Source of the DNA: Todiramphus chloris collaris
Lineage: Eukaryota > Chordata > Aves > Coraciiformes > Alcedinidae
Direction: 5' to 3'
NCBI GenBank assembly: GCA_025345505.1
Contig: JANVCC010009742.1
Span: 2,688,202-2,752,201 of the forward strand
Length of the DNA stretch: 64,000 nt
Part shown: positions 1-7,364 of the stretch, one piece after another
Position numbering within the stretch: position 1 is the stretch's first letter
How the letters are laid out: the number at the start of each line of letters is the position of its first letter
The notes under the pieces: model-generated
Database searches by the model: none
The model's input: the letters and a program-made list of their open reading frames with translations, nothing else
Told to the model about the DNA's origin: nothing
Program-made: the position numbers and the translations under genes

Positions 1-114
1 ATCAATGTGGCGGAATTCTCGTTCATCACCGTTGCCCGCGATACCGTGCAGAATGTGTCCGATAATCCGCGCTGGGCGGTGTCGAACTGGTCCAATGTCT
101 GGCTGAAGGGGTAG
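1..114 (+). CDS. Peptide ABC transporter substrate-binding protein, C-terminal end (partial)
   Basis: The window opens inside this gene and only the last 37 codons are present, ending in W-S-N-V-W-L-K-G before TAG at 112-114. An aromatic-rich tail of the form NVWLK is usual at the end of family 5 (peptide/nickel) periplasmic binding proteins. The four genes that follow on the same strand are permease, permease, ATPase, ATPase, which is the standard dpp/opp order, so this is most likely the periplasmic ligand receptor of that importer. The ligand cannot be judged from the fragment. Confidence 0.7.
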   Translation: MNVAEFSFITVARDTVQNVSDNPRWAVSNWSNVWLKG

Positions 115-134
115 GGCACAATGTGACACCGGTT

Positions 135-159
135 ATCTCTCCCCTACAAGGGGGGAGAT
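135..159. repeat. Hairpin between binding-protein and permease genes
   Basis: An 11-base arm (135-145) pairs with 149-159 with one mismatch around a 3-base loop. The stem is C/G rich and starts and ends ATCTC/GAGAT. It sits in the 139-bp space between the binding protein and the first permease. Such hairpins often protect the abundant binding-protein mRNA or attenuate read-through; it may also be a dispersed intergenic repeat. Confidence 0.5.
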
Positions 160-253
160 CGCCCGCATTGTCCGCAGCAGACAAACCCGTTTGTCTTCCG
201 GCATTATTGGCTCTAGTGTCCCCCTCCATTCGCATGACCTGTCGGAGCCCTTC

Positions 254-1234
254 TTGCCGCCACTCGCATCCTTTTTCCTGAAACGCCTTTTGGGTGCGAT
301 TCCGGTTCTGGCCGTTGTGCTCATCGGCAGTTTTCTGCTGCTGGAGGCGGCATCCGGTGATGCGGTGGATTCCTATGTCGCGGGTTCCGGCGGTATGGAT
401 GCCGACCAGCTGGCGCAGTTGCGCCAGGCATGGGGCCTTGATCAGGGCCCATTCCATCGTTTCATCGCCTATGTCTCGGCGCTCGGCCATGGCGATCTCG
501 GCTGGTCGACGGCGTTTCAACGTCCAGTGCTTTCGGTGATCGTCGAACGCCTGCCGTTGACGCTGCTGCTGATGGGCATTGCCACGGCACTCGCCTTCTT
601 CCTCGGTTCGCTGCTCGGCGTCATCGCCGGCGCGAAGCCCGGCTCCCTGCGCGACCGTTTCCTGTCCATCGGTTCGCTGGCGCTTTACGCTGTGCCCGGC
701 TTCTGGCTGGGGCTGGTGCTGATCGTGGTCTTCGCCGTCGATCTGCGCTGGCTGCCGGTCGGCGGCATCGAGACCATCACATCCGGCAAGAGCGGATGGG
801 CGCGCATGGCGGATATCGCCGCGCATCTGGTCCTGCCCGTCGCCTCGCTCGCCATGGTGTACCTCGCGCTGTATCTGCGCCTGATGCGCGACCGCATGAG
901 CGAGGTCTGGCGCGATCCCTTCGTCACCGGCCTGAAGGCGCGCGGTCTCAGCCGTGGCCGCATCGTCTGGCGGCACGTGGCGCGCAATGCGGTCCTGCCT
1001 GTCATTACCATGCTCGGCCTGCAGGCGGCGGTCATGCTGGGCGGCAGCGTCGTGGTGGAAAGCGTTTTCGCCATTCCGGGATTCGGACGGCTGGCGGCGG
1101 AGGCTGTCTCGCGGCGCGACACGCCGCTGCTGCTGGGTGTCATCTTGTGCAGCGCCATAACGGTGATTATCGCCAATCTGCTGGTCGATCTCGCCTATGG
1201 CAGGCTCGATCCGCGCGTGAGGATCGGCCGATGA
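254..1234 (+). CDS. Peptide ABC transporter permease 1 (DppB/OppB type)
   Basis: Inner-membrane permease of a binding-protein-dependent peptide importer. The N-terminus FFLKRLLGAIPVLAVV is the classic DppB start, followed by a periplasmic loop and five further hydrophobic segments. The cytoplasmic EAA-type coupling loop is visible in the stretch around GLSRGRIVWRHVARNAVLP. I place the start at TTG 254, with a GGAG 6 bases upstream, giving 326 residues. An ATG at 191 in the same frame would add 21 residues unlike the family, so the start is not settled. The stop overlaps the next gene as ATGA. Confidence 0.88.
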   Translation: MPPLASFFLKRLLGAIPVLAVVLIGSFLLLEAASGDAVDSYVAGSGGMDADQLAQLRQAWGLDQGPFHRFIAYVSALGHGDLGWSTAFQRPVLSVIVERLPLTLLLMGIATALAFFLGSLLGVIAGAKPGSLRDRFLSIGSLALYAVPGFWLGLVLIVVFAVDLRWLPVGGIETITSGKSGWARMADIAAHLVLPVASLAMVYLALYLRLMRDRMSEVWRDPFVTGLKARGLSRGRIVWRHVARNAVLPVITMLGLQAAVMLGGSVVVESVFAIPGFGRLAAEAVSRRDTPLLLGVILCSAITVIIANLLVDLAYGRLDPRVRIGR

Positions 1235-2049
1235 CGATCTGGCGGCGTCTCAACCTTGAAGGCCGGGCCGGGCTGGTGCTGCTTCTTGCGCTGGTTCTCA
1301 TGGCCTTGCTCGCCCCGTGGATCGTGCCGGGCGATCCGCTCGCCATCGTCGGCGAACCATTGCTGCGGCCTTTCTCATCGCAGGCGCATTGGCTGGGCAC
1401 CGACCGTCTTGGCCGCGATGTGCTGTCGGAGCTTCTCTACGGCACGCGCACGACGCTGCTGGTGGCGTTCTTCTCGGCTGCGGCATCGCTCGTCATCGGC
1501 AGTCTGGTCGGCACGCTGGCCGGTTTTCTCGGCGGTATTGCCGATGCGGTGCTGATGCGGATCACCGAGGCATTCCAGACGGTTCCGGGTTTTCTGCTGG
1601 CGCTGGCAACAATCAGCGTGACCGGACCGAGCGTCCCGACCCTCGTTCTGGCCATCAGTCTCGGCACATGGACGCAGGCCGCGCGGGTGACGCGCGCGGA
1701 GGTGCTTTCCCTGCGCGAGCGCGATTTCGTGGCCGCCGCCCGCACATTGGGTATGCGGCCGCTGGAGATTGCCTTCCGGGAAATATTGCCGAATGCCTTT
1801 GGTCCGGCCGCCTCGCTCGCCGCCATTTCGGTGGCCGCGGCCATCCTCATCGAAGCGGCCCTGTCGTTCCTCGGCTTCGGCGATCCGAACCGGGTGACCT
1901 GGGGCAGCATGATTGCCGAAGGGCGCACGGTGCTGCGCGCGGCGCCCTATCTTTCCATCGTGCCGGGTCTGGCGCTGGTGGTCACGGTTCTCAGCGTGCA
2001 TCTGATCGGGCGTGGCCTGTCGCGCAGTGAAAGGTTCCTCCAGCCATGA
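1231..2049 (+). CDS. Peptide ABC transporter permease 2 (DppC/OppC type)
   Basis: Second permease subunit, 272 residues. It begins with a single N-terminal membrane segment (LVLLLALVLMALLAPWIVPGD), then the HWLGTDRLGRDVLS motif that precedes the transmembrane core in DppC proteins, then five membrane segments. The EAA coupling loop lies around AARTLGMRPLEIAFREILPN. The start codon overlaps the stop of permease 1 (ATGA at 1231-1234), which fixes the start although the frame is open further upstream. It pairs with permease 1 to form the translocation pore. Confidence 0.92.
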   Translation: MTIWRRLNLEGRAGLVLLLALVLMALLAPWIVPGDPLAIVGEPLLRPFSSQAHWLGTDRLGRDVLSELLYGTRTTLLVAFFSAAASLVIGSLVGTLAGFLGGIADAVLMRITEAFQTVPGFLLALATISVTGPSVPTLVLAISLGTWTQAARVTRAEVLSLRERDFVAAARTLGMRPLEIAFREILPNAFGPAASLAAISVAAAILIEAALSFLGFGDPNRVTWGSMIAEGRTVLRAAPYLSIVPGLALVVTVLSVHLIGRGLSRSERFLQP

Positions 2050-2852
2050 GCGAACCATTGCTGCGCGTGGAAAATGTCGGCGTGACCTACGGCAAGACCG
2101 TTGCGCTGGCGGATGTCTCGCTCGACCTCGACCGGGGCGGGCGGCTGGCTTTGATCGGCGAAAGCGGCTCGGGGAAATCCACTCTGGCCATGGCCGTTGC
2201 GGGGCTTCTGCCAAAACAGGCGCGCCAGACCGGCTCGATCGTCTTTCCCGGGACGTCGGGCCGCCCGCGTCTCGGCCGGGATATCGGTGTGGTGTTCCAG
2301 GACCCGGGCGGCAGCCTCGATCCGGTCATGAGGGTCGGCGACCAGATTGCCGAGGTTATCCGGGCGCATGAGGACACCAGCTGGATCGCCGCGCGGGTGC
2401 GCGCCGCCGACCTGATGGACCGGGTGCGTATCCCAAAAGCCCTGTCGCGCCTCAACAGCTATCCGCACGAATTCTCCGGCGGGCAGCGCCAGCGCATCGC
2501 CCTTGCATTGGCGCTGGCCGCCAATCCGTCGCTTGTCATCGCCGATGAGTTGACCAGTGCGCTCGACACGGTGGTACAGCGCCATATCGTCAACCTGCTG
2601 GACGAGCTGGTGCGCGAGGATGGGCTGACGCTATTGTTCGTCACCCATGACATCGCGTTGGCGTCCGAACGCGCCGACCAGATCGCCGTTCTCTACAAGG
2701 GACAACTGGTCGAACGGGGCACCGCAGCCGATGTTCTCGGCCAGCCCGCGCATCCCTATACCAAGGCGTTGATCGGCGCGCACCTGTCACTCGACACGCC
2801 GCGGCAAAGGCGGCTTGTTGAAATCAACCCTGACAGCCTGAACCTGCCATGA
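2046..2852 (+). CDS. Peptide ABC transporter ATP-binding protein 1 (DppD type)
   Basis: Cytoplasmic ATPase subunit, 268 residues. Walker A GESGSGKST is at 38-46, the Q-loop glutamine near 85, the signature FSGGQRQ at 143-149, Walker B LVIADE at 163-168 and the H-loop histidine at 201. The usual DEPTSALD reads DELTSALD here. The C-terminal HPYTKAL segment is typical of oligopeptide ATPases. It lacks the cysteine cluster of longer DppD proteins. Start and stop both overlap the neighbours by 4 bases, implying translational coupling. Confidence 0.92.
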   Translation: MSEPLLRVENVGVTYGKTVALADVSLDLDRGGRLALIGESGSGKSTLAMAVAGLLPKQARQTGSIVFPGTSGRPRLGRDIGVVFQDPGGSLDPVMRVGDQIAEVIRAHEDTSWIAARVRAADLMDRVRIPKALSRLNSYPHEFSGGQRQRIALALALAANPSLVIADELTSALDTVVQRHIVNLLDELVREDGLTLLFVTHDIALASERADQIAVLYKGQLVERGTAADVLGQPAHPYTKALIGAHLSLDTPRQRRLVEINPDSLNLP

Positions 2853-3637
2853 GTGAAACCGACAATTCCACTGTTCTCGAAGTGAAGGATGTTGCCAAGC
2901 GCTTTGGCGAGCGCAACGCATCGGGCCTGAAGAATATCGGATTTACCTTGCGGCGCGGTGAAACGCTGGCGCTGGTCGGGGCATCGGGATCGGGCAAGAC
3001 GACGCTCGCCCGTCTCGTCATGCGGCTGGGCAATCCGGATGCGGGATCAATCCACCTGTGCGGCCACAATATCACGGCCCTGCGGGGCGAAGCCCTGCGG
3101 CTGCTACGCCCGAGATTCCAGATGGTGTTTCAGGATCCGCTGGCGGCATTCAATCCGCGCGCCACGGTCCGGCGCATTCTGGAAGACCCGCTGCGCCTGC
3201 ACGATCTGGCGCCGAGGGACAACTATGGCCAGCTTATCGCCGCCGCGCTCGAACGGGTGGGGCTGAGCCCTGATCTGATGCAGCGCAGTCCGCTGGAACT
3301 GTCCGGCGGTCAGCGCCAGCGTATCGCCATTGCCCGGGCGATTGCCACCCGGCCCGACCTGATCGTGCTGGACGAGCCGGTATCGGCGCTGGATGTTTCC
3401 GTGCGGGCGCAAATCCTCAATCTCCTGCTCGATCTGCAGGAGGAAACCGGCGTGTCCTATCTCTTCATTTCTCACGATCTTGCCGTGGTTCGGGCCGTGG
3501 CCGACCGCATGATCGTGCTGGATGAGGGGCGGATTGTCGAAAGCGGCGAGACCGAACGGGTTCTCGCCGCCCCGCAGGCCGAAGCAACGCGGGTTCTGAT
3601 CGATGCCGTGCCCAGGCTGCAGGTTCCCGCCGGTTGA
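2849..3637 (+). CDS. Peptide ABC transporter ATP-binding protein 2 (DppF type)
   Basis: Second ATPase of the importer, 262 residues. Walker A GASGSGKTT is at 44-52, the Q-loop at 95, LSGGQRQ at 151-157, Walker B LIVLDE at 171-176 and the H-loop histidine at 209. The two ATPases are expected to form a heterodimer on the two permeases. This is the last gene of the operon; 213 bp without a gene separate it from the diguanylate cyclase. Confidence 0.92.
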   Translation: MSETDNSTVLEVKDVAKRFGERNASGLKNIGFTLRRGETLALVGASGSGKTTLARLVMRLGNPDAGSIHLCGHNITALRGEALRLLRPRFQMVFQDPLAAFNPRATVRRILEDPLRLHDLAPRDNYGQLIAAALERVGLSPDLMQRSPLELSGGQRQRIAIARAIATRPDLIVLDEPVSALDVSVRAQILNLLLDLQEETGVSYLFISHDLAVVRAVADRMIVLDEGRIVESGETERVLAAPQAEATRVLIDAVPRLQVPAG

Positions 3638-3850
3638 GAACCTGGCGATCCCCGCTCCGGGAATAAAAATCCGCTCCCATGCTTTTCAAGCAATCGATTG
3701 GTAAAATTTGTTTCAAAGGTCGTCAGTCAATACAACCTGTGGTAGAAGATTCGCGTGGTATCGCCCAATAGTTCAATTTTTAAGGATGTCCTTCGCACGA
3801 AATTAGCCCGCAAACGCTAGTGTCGCGTGAAGTGGAATTGAGGTTGATAA

Positions 3851-4954
3851 TTGTACGCTGAATATTTCCCTGTCTTTGCCGATCTCGTCCATCGTCTTGG
3901 GTTGGTTGCCCTGATCAGCATGGCCTATGGCTCCATTATCCGCGCTTTCAATCTGCCCTGGACGCGCGGCCTGATGGTTGGGCTTCTGTTCGGCGGTGCC
4001 GCCATCATTTCCATGCTCGACCCCGTCATCGTCGATGATGGCATCATCGTCGATGCGCGTTCCATCCTGCTGGCGCTCAGCGCACCGTTCGGCGGCGTTG
4101 TGGCGGTGCTGGTGTCGACAGCTCTAACGATCCTGTCCCGCGTCCTGATCGGAGGCGTTGGTGTGCAGGCCGGTGTCGTTGGTATTGTCATCATCGGCCT
4201 GATCAGCCTGATCTTCACGCTGGTCTACCGGCCCCAGACCTATTCCTGGAAACATTTCCTCATTCTCGGCCTGACGGTTCCGCTCTACACGCTGAGCATC
4301 TTCATCCTGCCGTTCGAGCAGGCGCTGCCGATTTTCCAGCGCATTGCCTTGCCGATACTGACCTTGAACGTTGCCGGGATTTTTCTCATCTCAATGTTCC
4401 TGCATCGGGAACGCCTGCGTGTCGACCGGGTGAAGACGCTGGAGGTGGACGCCCATACGGATCCGTTGACCAACCTTGCCAACCGCCGCCTGTTTGACCG
4501 GGTCGCGCGGCGCACCTTCCGCAAGGCGGCATCGACCGGTGGCGACGTCTTTTCGCTTGTCATGATCGACATCGATTCATTCAAGAGCATCAACGATCGT
4601 TGGGGCCACTCCAATGGCGATCTGGTGCTGGTGGAAATTTCCACCATCATTCGCTCGCTGGTGGGCAAATCCGATCTGGTCGCCCGCTATGGCGGGGAGG
4701 AGATAGCGATCCTGATGCCGTCCGCAGCCGCTGGCGAAGCCATGGCGATGGCCGAAGCGATCCGCCGGCGCGTCAACGAGACCTTTTTCGATCTCGGGCG
4801 CACGCGGGCCCATGTTACCGTCAGCGCCGGTGTCGCTACTTTTACAGCGCAGCATCAGTCAATGACGGAATTGATCGAGGAGGCGGACGTCGCGCTCTAC
4901 CGGGCCAAGCGCCTCGGTCGAAACCGCATCGAGCTGGCGGCCATGGCTGCCTAG
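3851..4954 (+). CDS. Membrane diguanylate cyclase (5TMR-LYT + GGDEF)
   Basis: Predicted to make cyclic di-GMP from two GTP at the inner membrane, 367 residues. Residues about 1-185 hold several hydrophobic segments in the pattern of the 5TM receptor LYT family. The GGDEF domain runs from about 200 to 362, with the start motif DPLTNLANRR and active-site GGEEI at 281-285. The inhibitory RxxD site that normally lies five residues before GGEEF reads GKSD, so its arginine is missing. The start is TTG 3851 with AGG 7 bases upstream. The gene stands alone; the signal sensed is unknown. Confidence 0.87.
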   Translation: MYAEYFPVFADLVHRLGLVALISMAYGSIIRAFNLPWTRGLMVGLLFGGAAIISMLDPVIVDDGIIVDARSILLALSAPFGGVVAVLVSTALTILSRVLIGGVGVQAGVVGIVIIGLISLIFTLVYRPQTYSWKHFLILGLTVPLYTLSIFILPFEQALPIFQRIALPILTLNVAGIFLISMFLHRERLRVDRVKTLEVDAHTDPLTNLANRRLFDRVARRTFRKAASTGGDVFSLVMIDIDSFKSINDRWGHSNGDLVLVEISTIIRSLVGKSDLVARYGGEEIAILMPSAAAGEAMAMAEAIRRRVNETFFDLGRTRAHVTVSAGVATFTAQHQSMTELIEEADVALYRAKRLGRNRIELAAMAA

Positions 4955-4973
4955 GGTTTGGATCCTACGCTGC

Positions 4974-5861
4974 TCACAGTAGGCTGTCGATGGCGCGGCA
5001 GCGTTGCAGCGCCCAATGCATGTCGTCGATCGCCCCGTCGACGGCGCTCTCATGGACCTGCTGCAGCCCGATGCGCAGCTGATAACACGCGAGTACGGTT
5101 TTGTCCTGGACGAGATCCGGCCGGTGAACCTCAAAATAGCGGGCCTGCTGCTCCATGCAGTCCAGCCACGGCCGCCAGAACAGGATATTGGCGATATCGT
5201 AGAGCGGATCACCGTACATGGCTTCCGACCAGTCGATAACGCCTGTGATCCTATGGCCATCGGTCAATACATTGTTCGAACCGAAATCCGCATGCACAAG
5301 CGCTCGCACATTGGGGCAGTGCCTGGCCAGTTCGGCACAGCGTCCGGCCATATCCGCGACCTGGTTATCGCCGGTCACGCTACCCCAGTCATAGGCTGAC
5401 ACGGCGGACAGGAATTCCTGCCAGCTTGCATTGCGTCCGTTTCCCGACGCATCGAACGGGCCGTAGCCGCGCGCTGAGCCAATGTCTGAGACAGCAATGG
5501 CCTGGAGGACATTGGCGACCGGTGCAAGAACCGGCGGCAGATCCTGCGGTGGCAAACCCTGCAGGGTGACACCTTCTGCCATGTGCGAGATGCAAAACCC
5601 GTTGCCGTCATCGAGAACGCCGTGAGCGACGACAGCGGGAATTGGCAGTGCGGGCGCGGAAAAATGCCGGCTCGCATAGGCGTCCTTGGCAAATCCATCA
5701 GCGGATCGGTTGATGCGCAGGACAAAGCGCTCGTTGCCCAGACTATAACGGAAGGCACGCGAATCCTCGCCTTCCGTGATCGGGACGAGCCGGACGGTCT
5801 CGCCCGTCAATTGCCGGAGCTTGCCTGCGGCGGCGGCCAGTGAAATATCAGGTTTTTGCAT
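4974..5861 (-). CDS. Aminoglycoside phosphotransferase-family kinase
   Basis: Soluble kinase of the APH/choline-kinase fold, 295 residues. The catalytic loop HADFGSNN gives H190, D192 and N197, and the metal-binding aspartate is D210 in GVIDW. This arrangement resembles hygromycin phosphotransferases, but many chromosomal members act on small metabolites, so the substrate is open. The chosen ATG lies 13 bases after the upstream paiB-like stop. An in-frame ATG at 5903 would overlap that gene, and neither start has a strong ribosome site. The two genes are probably co-transcribed. Confidence 0.8.
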   Translation of the reverse strand: MQKPDISLAAAAGKLRQLTGETVRLVPITEGEDSRAFRYSLGNERFVLRINRSADGFAKDAYASRHFSAPALPIPAVVAHGVLDDGNGFCISHMAEGVTLQGLPPQDLPPVLAPVANVLQAIAVSDIGSARGYGPFDASGNGRNASWQEFLSAVSAYDWGSVTGDNQVADMAGRCAELARHCPNVRALVHADFGSNNVLTDGHRITGVIDWSEAMYGDPLYDIANILFWRPWLDCMEQQARYFEVHRPDLVQDKTVLACYQLRIGLQQVHESAVDGAIDDMHWALQRCRAIDSLL

Positions 5862-5874
5862 GACGGGAAGGCGG

Positions 5875-6519
5875 TCAGGCGCCGCCGGATTTTCCCCGTT
5901 CATGCACGATCCGCGCCATGGCCTGCGCTTCCGGGCCTTCCCTCTGCAGGCCCTCGGCAACGCCGGTCCGGTCAGCTTCAGCCCGGTTCTGGCTGACTTT
6001 CCATTTGCCTTCGATGCGGGTGATCGGGATTTCAACGCCGATAATGCCTTTCACCTGTCCGGCAATGAATGGCTCGGGCGCATCTTCCACGGCCCATGGC
6101 TGGGCGCGGCCACCTTCCTGCGTGCGGGTGAGGCTGCCGATCTGCCGGCGCAGCCATTCCGGATCGTCCTGTATCTGCGGTGTACCCCAGGCCTGGACAA
6201 CCACGTAGTTCCAGGTTGGTACAACCTTGCCGTGTTCGCGCTTGGCCGCATACCAGGACGGCGTGATATAGGTGTTGGGGCCCTGGAAAATGACCAGCGC
6301 CTCGGCACCCGCCTGCAAGGCCGCCACCTGCTCGTTGGCCCTGGCCAGATGCGCGCGAAGGGTTCCGTTCGGCCCCGCATCCGCATCGAGCTCGAAGGGA
6401 ATGAGGTTCGCCATCAACCCGTGTTCGCCGCTTGTCACCAGCATGGCCAGCGGATGCTTGCGGATCAATGCGTGCATCACGTCAAGGCGATCTTCACGAA
6501 ACGCGGGTGGTCTGTACAT
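5875..6519 (-). CDS. PaiB-like FMN-binding protein
   Basis: A 214-residue protein of the PaiB family, which has a split-barrel flavin-binding fold and was named as a negative regulator of sporulation and protease genes in Bacillus. Recognisable family stretches are the N-terminal MYRPPAFRE and the central TYITPSWYAAKREHGKVVPTWNY (shown here only as its key words: SWYA, KVVPTWNY). In proteobacteria members usually lie beside acetyltransferases or small-molecule enzymes, and here beside an APH-type kinase. A GGAG sits 6 bases before the ATG at 6519. A regulatory role is inferred from family only. Confidence 0.82.
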   Translation of the reverse strand: MYRPPAFREDRLDVMHALIRKHPLAMLVTSGEHGLMANLIPFELDADAGPNGTLRAHLARANEQVAALQAGAEALVIFQGPNTYITPSWYAAKREHGKVVPTWNYVVVQAWGTPQIQDDPEWLRRQIGSLTRTQEGGRAQPWAVEDAPEPFIAGQVKGIIGVEIPITRIEGKWKVSQNRAEADRTGVAEGLQREGPEAQAMARIVHERGKSGGA

Positions 6520-6725
6520 GGATTGCTCCGGTCGATCTGGAGTGGTCATGGCTTCATGCCATGCATGGAACTTGGACTGGAATAATAGTGGATCGGTACG
6601 GCGGCGCAAGGCGCATGCATGACCGGGCCTGCCGGTACGGATGAATCTGGATTTTCCCGCTTGCTATTTCACGATGCGTCGTAAGATGATGAAGCGAGAA
6701 ACAAGGAATGTCCCGAGGGCTGATG

Positions 6726-6986
6726 ATGGACGAAGAACCCGAACTGGTTGTGTCGCGTTTGTCGAAGGAGTTCACGCGCGATGGAATCACCGTCAGCGTT
6801 GAGATTTATCGCCTTGCCGAGCAGAACGAATGGACGCTCGAAGTGGTGACCGAAGACAAGGATTCGATTGTCTGGGACGATCCGTTCGAAACGGACCAGG
6901 CTGCATTTGACGAATTTCTGCGTGCGGTCGAGGACGAGGGGCTGGCCGGCCTGATCGATCCCGACGGCGGCGATACGCTGCACTGA
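6726..6986 (+). CDS. Small acidic hypothetical protein
   Basis: An 86-residue protein rich in Asp and Glu, with a predicted beta-alpha pattern and no signal peptide or membrane segment. The start at 6726 has GAGGG 7 bases upstream; ATG codons at 6708 and 6723 are also in frame. It lies divergent from the paiB-like gene and upstream of tRNA-Pro. I do not recognise the family. Confidence 0.6.
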   Translation: MDEEPELVVSRLSKEFTRDGITVSVEIYRLAEQNEWTLEVVTEDKDSIVWDDPFETDQAAFDEFLRAVEDEGLAGLIDPDGGDTLH

Positions 6987-7042
6987 CAGGCGCGTGGCAT
7001 GTCCGCAGATCGGACATCGAATGGGAAAGCTGTTGAAAACAC

Positions 7043-7119
7043 TGGTCGGAGTGAGAGGATTCGAACCTCCGACCCCGTCGTCCCGAACGACGTGCGCTAC
7101 CAGGCTGCGCTACACTCCG
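7043..7119 (-). tRNA. tRNA-Pro, anticodon CGG
   Basis: On the minus strand a full cloverleaf folds. The acceptor stem CGGAGTG (7113-7119) pairs with CACTCCG (complement of 7047-7053). The anticodon stem CGTCG/CGACG encloses the loop TTCGGGA, giving anticodon CGG, and the T-arm holds GGTTCGAATCC. The encoded CCA end is present at 7043-7045. The length is 77 including CCA. CGG decodes the CCG codon, which is common in high-GC genomes. Confidence 0.95.
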
Positions 7120-7364
7120 TGACCAGCGATGCGGGGTATATACCGCCGAGTTTTTATGCCTGCAAGTCGTTTCATAAGCACTTCTTCAATTATACCCGTG
7201 CAAACATAAACCTTGTTCCGGAAATGGTTGAACCGGCCTTGTGATCGCTGCTGAAAGTCTTGTATCGGTAAAATACGGATGTTGCGATGTATCGCAAAGT
7301 CTGCCGGAAGAGAGCGAATTGTATATCGGACGAGATATCGACTGAAACAATGGGGTTGCATGCA

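Noticed and set aside
4974..5861. Specific aminoglycoside or hygromycin resistance gene
   Set aside because: The kinase motifs are general for the APH fold and there is no mobile context, so resistance cannot be claimed.
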